Assembly (NCBI GenBank): GCA_903995115.1
Contig: LR877170.1
Location: 310,001-374,000 of the forward strand
From: Angomonas deanei
Lineage: Eukaryota > Euglenozoa > Kinetoplastea > Trypanosomatida > Trypanosomatidae
DNA: 64,000 nucleotides
Reading direction: 5' to 3'
This document shows positions 39,501-47,517 of this stretch, one piece after another. The number at the start of each line of letters is the position of its first letter. Position 1 is the stretch's first letter. Made by a program: the position numbers and the translations under genes. The notes beneath the pieces are model-generated. The model did not search any database. It saw nothing but the letters and a program-made list of their open reading frames with translations, and was not told the origin of the DNA.

Positions 39501-39778
39501 TTGCGCCGCCCCATGATGCCCAGGACTGGACGCCAGACCGGAGAGTTGAAGTGGTTGAGAATGAAGCTAGCTGGATTTTTCGAAAAGTCCACGGAGTCCG
39601 ACAGAGCGTTACTCGTCGTAAGCCCGTTAGAGCTAGGGGGTATACTATCCGTGAGGTCGGCCGCAATAAAACTAGAGAAATCACTGTAGCGGGGCATGAT
39701 AGCCGCGAGCGGCAACAGTGTGCTCTTCTTGACCCCCTGCTTTTTCAGCTTTTTAGATCTAAAAGATTTTTTCAGCAT
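36551..39778 (-). CDS. Large protein with about ten C2C2/RanBP2-type zinc fingers
   Basis: 1,075 residues. A basic N-terminus (MLKKSFRSKKLKKQGVKKST) could be a mitochondrial presequence or nuclear signal. The first ~590 residues have no recognised domain. Residues about 590-965 hold ten or eleven Cys4 knuckles of form W-x-C-x(1-2)-C-x(10-15)-C-x2-C, for example WACGCGFENWDC, WSCSSCQWKN, WQCGCGKQNS, WTCHHCGEHN, WSCDTCGEANN and WACHCCGQQC. These resemble RanBP2-type fingers, which bind RNA or ubiquitin. Kinetoplastid mitochondria use several RanBP2-finger proteins in RNA editing, so RNA binding is a reasonable guess. The last ~12 residues (IFFLNLFFFCF) are read from T-tract DNA. A single-base slip at a T6 run (36619-36624) would end the protein earlier as KRYIP. 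Confidence 0.82.
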   Translation of the reverse strand: MLKKSFRSKKLKKQGVKKSTLLPLAAIMPRYSDFSSFIAADLTDSIPPSSNGLTTSNALSDSVDFSKNPASFILNHFNSPVWRPVLGIMGRRNYLSTSDRNRAIRAAPSFEFGNLLMQPAENDTVLDEEQVQPREEHPLSNLRPSGEVASYTVEALVTAPPTAWLEVVTYLLKEHEGVSDFPLTYIPLWHEMLFKISSNPWLNTDSGKLTEAHRYLSKVVRLFYDTMNTIQERVEPPSRNEGGKKIITRLPPIIVRRWRKQYRTHSCLQLFGDLFLICVEGEERILCTLRNALGPSLKGEHAFRLTYSTSLLNDDELWLFFVTIPGRRCSNKSHEEQWSMTLQFTKLAVSYLLLKNVTTDDSLQGGPFDLASTKEAFQKCINVCMWIKNDNKEGYRCMECIRHLMDSFFDTALSCCLDPQTTSAVAWQLLADLRAVSLETMWSKTEKVHYGSLSGYFDVCTVATSVDSLRQERDHISKESIHLLFHPEKDTMRTMWEALGDNTTASRKASLYGLVNTGYDLFVKVNQLKQSNRNATRSINRFSKELENWTTMIGQPLRLSYKQIYPLWVLRAEKDSLHLANTTAEACDTSSRWACGCGFENWDCAQTSCTACVSNEMVRFSWSCSSCQWKNTSGVEVPYCLGCGSPHPSRAGDASMIQSGHEACAHSSTRVAEECEVCTDCGEVLRGAAADVLYYFCNGCKEYSLSGPTSSSCKKCCHSSSGYTRGSFVWQCGCGKQNSPLRRYCWSCSWCEQAPKAQCTECKQLLNPQEEACSKCSYPHPADHSSLTNGRVVECPGCHQLIPSNSKECHTCHSKTSYLVGPFVESFADKWWTCHHCGEHNSIRGEDGKLLSAKRLDMHSCSTCSTKRPSTIFFEEGKCWSCDTCGEANNTGFSCKVCLSLAPGISLRTVHVWACHCCGQQCPSWESGCTTQGCIGAQTDSTERHVYTPYRCNCDETNLTRSVPCAKCHEVPQMELPLTLQNDTTPVNPPAVKISTHYPDSGSCSETPSSRLDAVESLLLSASPSALEKAGYSTAAKHLKLPNVHMPAKGDEKTLHSIVNLLPLIFFLNLFFFCF

Positions 39779-40066
39779 TTTTATTTACTTGACGGGAATA
39801 ATAATAGTAAAAACGAATAGGAGAAAGGGGAGTATGATATGATCTATATATGCCTTTTACACGACGGTAGAAAACGCTATTTCGTCGTGTTCGGTGGCAC
39901 ACGAAAAAATATTTTGTGATGGTTCAGGTGTGGATTCGGTGTTAAACGGTTTAGCGTACTAAAGGATCATAATTATTAAAAGTAAGAACAAAAAAAAAAA
40001 AAAAGCCAAAGTAGTTTAAGCGGCTAAAATAACATTAATACATATAAAATACGCAACAGAAGGAAG

Positions 40067-42226
40067 TTAATAATCCTGAATACCGTACCGCTTTGCAGAG
40101 GGGTTAATCGGCCCCGCACCAGCCTTTTTCATCATACGCCGCTCCTGGCGCTTTGTCATGTGTTTCTCTTTCGGCAGCGTGGGTCGTGCTGGTCCCGGCG
40201 CCCTTTCGTCAAGTGCCACAATACCGTCGTCGTCGTCGATACGAAGCTCCACCTCGCCCCTTCGGTTAATAAACGTGTACATGTCCGGCTCCAGTTGTTG
40301 GTTCACCTTCTTTCTTCGCCGTCGTTCTACCTTTTCCGTCGTCATTCGCAGTATGTTTGCTTCCGAGTTGAACAACTCACGACGGGTGTAGCAGTTTCTT
40401 AAGCCCCTCGGTCGGATATAAAAGAAGGGTCGGACGTCGTTGGGGTCAAAGAAGCTGTCCTCGGAGGATTGCCCTCCCTCGCTCAGCGCTCTGTAGTCAT
40501 CTGCCTCTTCCAAATCCGCCCACGCGCTCTCCTCCTCGCTGTCGAGGTCCTCAAATTCTTCCTCGTCTGCCGATCCGTTGACGTCCTCCACCGCTAGCTC
40601 CTCCTCAGACGGGTTGTACGACGGCGGGGGTTCCACAAAGACAAAACCCCCTTCCAAATACGCCTTGAGGAGCTCTTTGCCCGCCCTCGCGCGGTTGGGT
40701 CGGTCATGAGAGGCCATGAACCCTCGTTTTCTAGCCAACTGATTGAGTAGTCGTTCCGCCAGCGAGACACTCTCGTCAATGTCGTCCTCGGGCAAGAGGG
40801 AAACATTCAGCATCTCCTCCAGCAGTTGCCGGGGAATGCGTCGTCCAACCACCTCGCAAGCATTTAATACGTCGGTCGCATTGTCAATGGGGAGAATACC
40901 ATCGACCACCATTTGCTGTTTCGTTGAGGCAAACGACGGGAACACTAGACCGGGACAGTCGCACAACATGACACGACGCTCATCTGGGATGGTGAGGGTC
41001 TGAAAGTGCTTTGTCTTACCGGGGGTCGCGCTCACCACCACCTTTTTCGCCTCTAGGATGGCGTTAATCGTGGAGGATTTGCCCACGTTGGGAAACCCAA
41101 CCAGACCAACCATGATTGGAGTGTCTTGATCCGTCACACCCATTTCCTTTCTCAGAAGCGCCAGCTGGTCCAGCAGTTGGATCGCATTCAATGCCGCCCA
41201 CGGCTCAATCGGCTGGGGAGCACTGGTCCGCTCGTCGCGTGCCACTTCCATTTCGGTTAGCGGTATCTGCCGTGGAGCTTTGGGTTCCGCCTCCTTCTTC
41301 TTGAGCTGCTTCCGCATGTCCGCCAACTCGTAGGCATTCGTGACCTCCACCGGGGCCCTCAACGTCTTTTTCTTGTGTCGCGTCTTTTCCTTCTTCGCTA
41401 CGGGTTTCGTTTCCTTCTCCTCTTCGCCCTCCATCTCGTTGTTCTCATCCTCCTCGTCCACGTCGGCGGTCGAGGGAGTTTCAGCGGGCTTGGCAGAAAA
41501 GAAGAAGAAACTGTCATTGTTGGAGGTAAAGTACTCCGCCCAGGCTTTGCGTTCATTTTCCGTCAGGAGGTCCGCCTTGTTCAGCAGCAGAATGACTCGC
41601 TTCGAAATACCGGACTCTGTTTTCAGACTTTGAACGTGCCTTTCGAAATCCTTGTTTCGGAAGATAAGCGGATTTCGGGCGTCCAAAATGAGCAGCACCA
41701 CGTCCGCCCTTTCCGTGACACGCCACAGTTGGCGCCATACCTCCAAGTTTTTCTCATACGGCGTCATGAGCACTTTATTTTCTTCCTCCAGCTGGGCCAA
41801 CTCGCGGCGCCAATCCACAAACATTTCCTTTTCCTTCTGGTGAAGCTCCTCCGCTGTCGTTTTGTAGTCCCACTCCGGTCTTTTGGGAATGGTTAACGAT
41901 TCGCTTAGTCGAATCCAGTCCTTGTTGGCGTTGTCCGCCTCGGGCACAACGTAGTTTTTGTTGATCACATGCACCTTCCCGCCAATCACGATGCGAACAT
42001 CCCTCTCGGCGGTGTACCCTTCCTCCCGTTCGTCGGCGATGGAAAGAAAGTTCTCTAGGTCATTGGTTTCCCAAATGGACTTCAGCTTATTGGGTTGTGG
42101 TTTTCGGTTGGCTTCTTGCGTGACGAGTGCATCTCTCTCCTGCTCCAAAACGTCGCGATACTTGGATCGATTATCCTTGTAGGCTTTTTGCTTTGAGTTT
42201 TTTAATGCCTTTCCTAAAGAGCTCAT
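40067..42226 (-). CDS. LSG1: LSG1 large-subunit GTPase
   Basis: 719 residues. A circularly permuted GTPase: the G5/G4 motifs (LDARNPL, LLNKADLL) precede G1 (GFPNVGKSS, about 379) and G3 (DCPGLVFPSFAS). The DCPGLVFPSF form is typical of LSG1, the cytoplasmic GTPase that releases NMD3 from the pre-60S subunit. The N-terminus has the LSG1 order of a basic segment, the WETNDLENFLSIADEREEGY region and PKRPEWD. An acidic Glu/Lys insert lies between G4 and G1. The Lys/Arg-rich C-terminus ends MKKAGAGPINPSAKR, as in other family members. Confidence 0.95.
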   Translation of the reverse strand: MSSLGKALKNSKQKAYKDNRSKYRDVLEQERDALVTQEANRKPQPNKLKSIWETNDLENFLSIADEREEGYTAERDVRIVIGGKVHVINKNYVVPEADNANKDWIRLSESLTIPKRPEWDYKTTAEELHQKEKEMFVDWRRELAQLEEENKVLMTPYEKNLEVWRQLWRVTERADVVLLILDARNPLIFRNKDFERHVQSLKTESGISKRVILLLNKADLLTENERKAWAEYFTSNNDSFFFFSAKPAETPSTADVDEEDENNEMEGEEEKETKPVAKKEKTRHKKKTLRAPVEVTNAYELADMRKQLKKKEAEPKAPRQIPLTEMEVARDERTSAPQPIEPWAALNAIQLLDQLALLRKEMGVTDQDTPIMVGLVGFPNVGKSSTINAILEAKKVVVSATPGKTKHFQTLTIPDERRVMLCDCPGLVFPSFASTKQQMVVDGILPIDNATDVLNACEVVGRRIPRQLLEEMLNVSLLPEDDIDESVSLAERLLNQLARKRGFMASHDRPNRARAGKELLKAYLEGGFVFVEPPPSYNPSEEELAVEDVNGSADEEEFEDLDSEEESAWADLEEADDYRALSEGGQSSEDSFFDPNDVRPFFYIRPRGLRNCYTRRELFNSEANILRMTTEKVERRRRKKVNQQLEPDMYTFINRRGEVELRIDDDDGIVALDERAPGPARPTLPKEKHMTKRQERRMMKKAGAGPINPSAKRYGIQDY

Positions 42227-42411
42227 TTTTTTTTTAAATCTTTTTCCTTTTAAAGAGATACTTAAACACGTGAAAAGAGAGAGAGAGAGAGAGGGGGAGA
42301 GGTAACGTACGAGAAGACGACATTTGTATTAAACCGCCGAAATGAAAGGTACACTCTTATAGTAATAAAACAACACCGAGTAGGTGAAAACCATTAATAA
42401 AACGGGAGACA

Positions 42412-43083
42412 TTAAAATTGGTCTCCTTCTCTCCTATAGCGCTTCGTTGTTCTATAGTCGTCGGGCTGCACTGCTTGAGGAAAATTATAGGGCGCCCCGT
42501 AGTTTCCCCTCATATTATCCATCGTGTTGGTGTTGGTGCGCAGATCATGCTCGCCGTGCGCAAAATTGCAGTTGTCTCCGTGGGGACAGTTCCCCTCTAA
42601 AAACGACTGACACATTTTCGTCTTGTACGCACTCATCCGGTTGCCGGGTTGTCTAAAGTTGCCCCTCTGGTAGTCATTGTTGCCATATTGATTGTACGCG
42701 TTCGGGTTGAACGCGTCCGGCTGCTCGGCCGTCTCCCCTTGAACCGATATTTTCAGTTTTTGGAGGGTTTCCTGTGCCTTTTGAAGGAGGGACGCTTCGC
42801 CGTCCTTTTGCATGGCACAGTACAGGCGCCAGGTTGTTTCGTCAAATCCGTAATTGAAGTAATCACTGAGCTTCGCGCCGGGTTGGCTCCAAGGGCGCTT
42901 CGACATCTCCTCGATATCATACCCGAAGGTTGCGGTGCTGATTAACGGGCCTTTGTGCCGCTTGACACAGAGAGGTATAAGATCCTCCACACTTCCTACA
43001 GGCTCCTCATCACTTTCGCTGTGAGCGGGGGCCTCCTCGTACTCGTTGTCGTTCACAACAAATAAATCATTTTCTTGCTCCAT
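42412..43083 (-). CDS. CCCH zinc-finger protein
   Basis: 223 residues. One CCCH finger in the C-terminal third (C-x7-C-x5-C-x3-H: TKMCQSFLEGNCPHGDNC and then NFAHGEHDLR) is of the RNA-binding type, preceded by a YKTKMC lead-in as in TTP-like fingers. The N-terminal part is acidic and the rest has no recognised domain. The C-terminus (TTKRYRREGDQF) is basic. Kinetoplastids use many small CCCH proteins to control mRNA stability and translation because genes are not individually transcribed. The specific member cannot be named from sequence alone. Confidence 0.87.
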   Translation of the reverse strand: MEQENDLFVVNDNEYEEAPAHSESDEEPVGSVEDLIPLCVKRHKGPLISTATFGYDIEEMSKRPWSQPGAKLSDYFNYGFDETTWRLYCAMQKDGEASLLQKAQETLQKLKISVQGETAEQPDAFNPNAYNQYGNNDYQRGNFRQPGNRMSAYKTKMCQSFLEGNCPHGDNCNFAHGEHDLRTNTNTMDNMRGNYGAPYNFPQAVQPDDYRTTKRYRREGDQF

Positions 43084-43262
43084 GCTGTTGGGAAAAAAAA
43101 AAAAAAAACTTGTGACTACACATTAAATAAAAATAGAAAATAGAGAAAGCCCGTACCGTTAAAAAGAGCACATACTATGCCTACAAACAGAAACGAAACC
43201 AGTTTACTTGAACGGAAAACATCTTTTCAAAATCGTGTTTATGATTTGTAATGAAACTCGCC

Positions 43263-44255
43263 TCAAACGCCGCTTTCCTCCGAGTACTGATCTAACGGAT
43301 TATAGTGTCGTCTCTTGTAGTCGTACGAATAGATTAGGTCGATGGCCTGCTTGGAAGCCACCTCCGGTTTCGCCGCGGCCAGTGCGATTAGATCGGGAAA
43401 GCGCTGCTTTGGGAAATTTTTGACCACCTGCGGTTCACTTTCGTCATCGTCACTGACGCTTTGTTTTGGGATCCAGCTCGAGAAGGTATTGCTTGGATTT
43501 TTCTGCTTCCACGGAACTATGAGCTTGGACTCGTCCAGCTGCTCGAGCATGAAGCTGGCGAGCGGCTGAGAGTCCGTAAAAGTGACAAACCCTCTGTCGT
43601 CACCGACACTTTCCCTTTTTTTGAGAATAAGGTGGAGCGCGCAGACAAAGCCACACGTGAACAGACGCCGGTGGCTGCTTGATTGAGAGCGGAAAGGGGT
43701 TGGCATTGGCACTATGGCGACATCAGTACTCTCTGAGGGAAGGATGTGCAGACAGGTGAACATTGGATCACTGCGGAGGAAAGCGACACGAGTGCCGAAC
43801 TCTGGAAAAAGCACCGCTGACGCGTTGGAGAGAGCTTTGAGAGAGTGGTCCACCACCAAAACAGATGTTGTGGGGTTGTTTTCTAGTGAACGCTTGATGT
43901 AGTCCGTACTTTTGCAACCAAACATGATGGCCCTTCTACCCTCACTCTTCTGCCAGCTGTCCAATGCACTCTCTCTCAACGGGTTGATCACGTCCTCATC
44001 GCTCAGCTCCTTTCGGATCTCACCTCTGTGTATCCCACTGGTTGGTGGAACAAACGTCAAATTGTAGTGTTTGAAAAATATGCACTTTTCTTCATTGTAT
44101 GTGCTTCTATTCGTGTTGTTGGTTAATATATTCTTCTTGACCGACACCTCGTGATCGTAAATCAACTGCCGCAGAGCGGATTTTTCATCCTCTTTACTTT
44201 TCCCACCACATATTTCAAACAGTATTTTGTAAAGTCTTCCTGTTTGTTTCAGCAT
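43263..44255 (-). CDS. Degenerate TrmB-like methyltransferase-fold protein
   Basis: 330 residues. The central part follows the order of TrmB (tRNA m7G46 methyltransferase). A strand-turn region (RAIMFGCKSTDYIKRSL) stands where the SAM glycine motif should be. Next come VLVVDHS, a FLRSDPM-type strand and VPMPTPFRSQSSSHRRLF, which corresponds to the family's F-P-D-P-W-x-K-x-R-H-x-K-R-R motif. FTDSQPLASFMLEQL corresponds to T-D-x-x-x-Y. Key residues are lost, including the glycine-rich loop and the FPDPW motif. It may be a catalytically dead paralog. The start MLKQTGRL is chosen because the longer frame reads through a C12 pyrimidine tract and an AG lies 22-24 nt before this ATG. Confidence 0.6.
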   Translation of the reverse strand: MLKQTGRLYKILFEICGGKSKEDEKSALRQLIYDHEVSVKKNILTNNTNRSTYNEEKCIFFKHYNLTFVPPTSGIHRGEIRKELSDEDVINPLRESALDSWQKSEGRRAIMFGCKSTDYIKRSLENNPTTSVLVVDHSLKALSNASAVLFPEFGTRVAFLRSDPMFTCLHILPSESTDVAIVPMPTPFRSQSSSHRRLFTCGFVCALHLILKKRESVGDDRGFVTFTDSQPLASFMLEQLDESKLIVPWKQKNPSNTFSSWIPKQSVSDDDESEPQVVKNFPKQRFPDLIALAAAKPEVASKQAIDLIYSYDYKRRHYNPLDQYSEESGV

Positions 44256-44310
44256 ACGTGCCTTTATATGCTGCACTCTAAAGAGACAAGGAAAAACGAA
44301 CGGAGAGAGA

Positions 44311-44322
44311 GGGGGGGGGGGG
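44311..44322 (-). repeat. G12 homopolymer (C12 on coding strand)
   Basis: A run of 12 G on the plus strand, next to GA repeats. On the coding strand it is part of the C/T-rich tract before the TrmB-like gene. Such runs are prone to length error. Confidence 0.8.
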
Positions 44323-44437
44323 CAGTGAAAAAAACACTTGAAACACCTATCTGTGTCAGGACAACCATCCACCCAACGTATGAAACGAAAAAAAAAAAAA
44401 AATGACTCCATTTTCTAGCATACACCCGCCTTTGACT

Positions 44438-44800
44438 TTAATTCATTGGATCCTGTATGGCACGAACGTGCCCAGCAACAATGGCGTTAAAGTATCCCGG
44501 GTCATTTTTCAATCGCTGCGACTGCATTTGCAGGTTCTCCGATCCCCTTCCATACCGCTTTCTATAGTATTTCGACGCCCGCTGCGACTCTACCAGCGAC
44601 TCTTTCGCCGTATCACACAATCTCGGCAGATCTCTGAGAAGAGCCGCCACCTCATCCTTCCGGTTCTCACTACTAGCTCGTTCAATGTTGTTCACTATGT
44701 TGGAGTAGGATGGTATTTTTGGTATATCAATAGGCTGGTGATCAAAAGGGGTTAGAATGAGCCATTTTTTGAATTGCACTCGTGTTAGCCTAACGGACAT
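44438..44800 (-). CDS. Unknown 120-residue protein
   Basis: No family recognised. The first ~20 residues are basic and hydrophobic (MSVRLTRVQFKKWLILTP), compatible with a mitochondrial presequence. The rest is helical and charged, including SSENRKDEVAALLRDLPRL and a Lys/Arg-Tyr cluster (SKYYRKRYGRG). Size and composition are like kinetoplastid mitoribosomal or respiratory-complex accessory proteins. That is only a compositional impression. Confidence 0.6.
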   Translation of the reverse strand: MSVRLTRVQFKKWLILTPFDHQPIDIPKIPSYSNIVNNIERASSENRKDEVAALLRDLPRLCDTAKESLVESQRASKYYRKRYGRGSENLQMQSQRLKNDPGYFNAIVAGHVRAIQDPMN

Positions 44801-45304
44801 TCGACAAAACCGCTAAAGCTTATACAGAAGAGAGAGAAAAAAAAAGGCGGAGAAGTAATTTGAACTGCCGCACAGGAGTAGAGCAAGCAGTAAAGCAAAC
44901 AATAGTACTACACTATTACCGACGGCAATGAATAATTCAAAGAAAAAAAAAAAAAAGAAGCCTGCTACACTATTTAATTTTGCCAGGCGCAATTGTTTCT
45001 ATTCTTCATTTCATATATATATATATTTTTTCTCATTAGGTTACTTCTGTATATTTACGGTAAAGTATACATCCAATTTTTTCCCACACGCCATTTTTTT
45101 TTTTTTAATTCTATTTTTCTTAGATTCAAGATAAACAACTATTCCATCAACAGGCGGCGGGGCAACCAACCTTTACGCTACCTAATAGTATAACAAATAT
45201 GTGGGAAGGAAACACACCCGCACACACACACTACGAAAAGAGAAGTTGTACTCTAAAAAAAAAAAAAAAGGGGAACAAAGCAAACAGAAATGTGGTCACA
45301 CTGT
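44801..45304. other. AT-rich intergenic region
   Basis: 504 bp with A/T homopolymers, an (AT)n stretch near 45013-45025 and a CA-rich bit near 45222-45229. It should contain the leader of the 120-residue gene (left) and the phosphatase 3' UTR (right). No gene is supported. Confidence 0.5.
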
Positions 45305-47215
45305 CTATAGGCGCTTCAAACGTGGCACGAATCCGGGCGCACTCTTTGCGAGTGTCCTCGGGGAGACAGGCCCCTTTGCTTCCTTCTGTTCCGCGCGTGC
45401 TGGCTTCTTGATAGCCATACGAATTTTCCCATTGTTCACTAAACAGCAACCGGCGCCGTTTTGATGACCCGCATAGTCTGACGTGGAAAAGATCGTCACG
45501 ACGCGTGCGTTATCGGAAAGACGCAGACCATCGGCCTTCTCCTGGTGGGCACGGAAAATGTATTGGTAGTTGTAGCGTTCACAGAACATATCCACCGCAC
45601 GCGAACCGAACGTCTTGATATCGGGGCCTCGCGGGTTGGGACCGAAGCCGTAGCGGTCCAGCTGCTGGTCAGGAGGGGCGGGGTCTGACCACAGCAGATC
45701 GTTCACCATCATGCGCTGCGCCACATTGGTGGGGTCGGCACACTGGACAACGGGAATGCGGGGGAAGGATGGGTCGGCGATGATTTCCAGACGCTTATCC
45801 TCGCCACCGGAGTACTGCGGGAGACCACCGTGGACACAGAAGATTCGCTTGTCAATGTCTGCAATGACCGGGAGAAACTGGAAGACCTCGTTCACCGCCA
45901 GCCACACATCAATACCCCTGTCTCGTCCGAACTTATCCAAGCATTGGTACTTGAAGGAGCTGTAGCCGTACACGTCCATATCGCCGTTGACCTCGGGCGA
46001 CTCGTGATTTCCGCGAAGGAGGGTGACCTTGGCGGGGTTGATGACCTTCAGAGCGAACAAGTACATGACGCACTCGAGGGAGAACGCACCACGGTCGACG
46101 TAGTCACCCAGGAAGAGAAGGTGCTGGGTCGTGTACTTGAGCATGACATCGTCAAAGGCTACCACCTTTTCCAAAAAGTACGCCATATCGGCGAAGTTCC
46201 CGTGGATATCGCCGAACACGCAAATGGGGGATTTGAGGTGCACAAAAAGGGGTTCCTTGGCTACTACTTCTCTGCACATGTTGCACACGGAAATGACAAG
46301 CTTGCAGAATTCGGGTAAGTTGTCGTATGTAAATCCATTGTGTGTGGGATTGGCGGCTCTACGGATCGTCTCAATCAACCTAGCGGGATCGGCGGGGGGT
46401 TGGGTGGGGGAGTTCATATAGTTGCGCATATCCTGAAGTTGAAGCATCGTGCTGTGACTCGCCACAGCCTCCTCAAAGTTGCGGCCCCGAGTCACATTCG
46501 GGTTCTGGCCCGCACGGGGCGTATCGGGTTCCGCCACCCCTCGTTGTCCAACGGCGTTCTGGAGAAGATCCACGATGGTCACGGTTTGTGGCAAGCTGAC
46601 GTAGTCGTCTTCGCAGAGAAGGACGTTCTGTGAGAAGACGAACTTGTCGGGTAGGTTCTGGGCGGTGGGCTGCTCGTCTTTGCCGCGGCGCTCATCGCGT
46701 CTGCGCCCGTGAAAGGCGGGCTCCACTAGAATGAGGGTCTCCATCATGCGCAGACGCTCTTCCATCTTGTAAACCATGGCCGTGACCGACGGGAGGACGT
46801 CGGCGGGGATGCGGGAGATCCAGGTGTTAAATTCCGTCGTGGTCAATTTGGCGTTACTGATGCAGTCGTAATTGGTGTTGCTGCGCCCGGCACGAATCTC
46901 ATCGGAAGTCAAAAGGTCAAGTTCTACGGACCAGTCTGGCTTGAGATTTTTGATGCGGCCAACCTTGTATAGCGCGCGGCCGTCTTGCGAGTCCTCCACA
47001 CGGCACCGCACAAAGAACCCGGACACCAGAGGGAAAAGGCGAGACCTTATCTTGTGATGCCACTCGGAGAGCTTCTCTCGATTGATCGTGACGGACTGTA
47101 CAAGATCCAAGTTGATAGAGTTTTCAGAGCGGAACGCTGGACTTGGGGTGCCCGGTGGCGCCGGTGCTTCCAAGTTGGCTTGCTGGGGAGACGGAGGAAC
47201 GTTCGGGGGATCCAT
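45305..47215 (-). CDS. Plus3-domain PPP-family Ser/Thr phosphatase
   Basis: 636 residues with two recognisable domains. Residues about 40-145 match a Plus3 domain (RTF1 family): VTINREKLSEW, GFFVRCRV, LYKVGRI and CISNAKLTTTEFNTW. These correspond to the R-x-K-L-x-x-W, G-C-F-V-R, Y-R-V-A-E-I and V-S-N-x-x-x-T-E-x-E-F-x-x-W marks of human RTF1, which binds phosphorylated SPT5 repeats in transcription elongation. After a linker, residues about 330-620 form a PPP phosphatase domain related to PP1/PP2B. Metal and catalytic motifs GDIHGN (335-340), GDYVDRG (370-376), GNHE (402-405), HGGLPQ and RAHQE are all present, so it should be active. I know of no such fusion outside this group. It could dephosphorylate SPT5 or the polymerase. 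Confidence 0.9.
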   Translation of the reverse strand: MDPPNVPPSPQQANLEAPAPPGTPSPAFRSENSINLDLVQSVTINREKLSEWHHKIRSRLFPLVSGFFVRCRVEDSQDGRALYKVGRIKNLKPDWSVELDLLTSDEIRAGRSNTNYDCISNAKLTTTEFNTWISRIPADVLPSVTAMVYKMEERLRMMETLILVEPAFHGRRRDERRGKDEQPTAQNLPDKFVFSQNVLLCEDDYVSLPQTVTIVDLLQNAVGQRGVAEPDTPRAGQNPNVTRGRNFEEAVASHSTMLQLQDMRNYMNSPTQPPADPARLIETIRRAANPTHNGFTYDNLPEFCKLVISVCNMCREVVAKEPLFVHLKSPICVFGDIHGNFADMAYFLEKVVAFDDVMLKYTTQHLLFLGDYVDRGAFSLECVMYLFALKVINPAKVTLLRGNHESPEVNGDMDVYGYSSFKYQCLDKFGRDRGIDVWLAVNEVFQFLPVIADIDKRIFCVHGGLPQYSGGEDKRLEIIADPSFPRIPVVQCADPTNVAQRMMVNDLLWSDPAPPDQQLDRYGFGPNPRGPDIKTFGSRAVDMFCERYNYQYIFRAHQEKADGLRLSDNARVVTIFSTSDYAGHQNGAGCCLVNNGKIRMAIKKPARAEQKEAKGPVSPRTLAKSAPGFVPRLKRL

Positions 47216-47517
47216 TGAATAAATACCGCGATTTTTATACTTGGGGAGGAAACAAAAGAAACACTAAAAAAAAAAAAAATGTTTATCACTATAGAATAAT
47301 GAATACACTCGGAGAGAAAGGAGGCGAAATGCTGTGTGGTTTGGGGTAATTAAAAATAATAATGGCCACGAAAAAAAAAAAAAAATAATAACCGTCGAAC
47401 CCCATTTGTGCACGTGTCGCTTTTTTTGTGAGCGATGTATTTACATAAGTGGGAAAACAGTGTACAGATACAGATGGATCATCTCGCCACCGTCGGGTTT
47501 GTATTTGCTGACATCAA
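47216..47517. other. Intergenic region, phosphatase / LRR gene
   Basis: 302 bp. An A13 run beside the phosphatase ATG (a T13 tract on the coding strand) is part of its splice signal. The remainder is the presumed LRR 3' UTR. No gene is visible. Confidence 0.5.
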
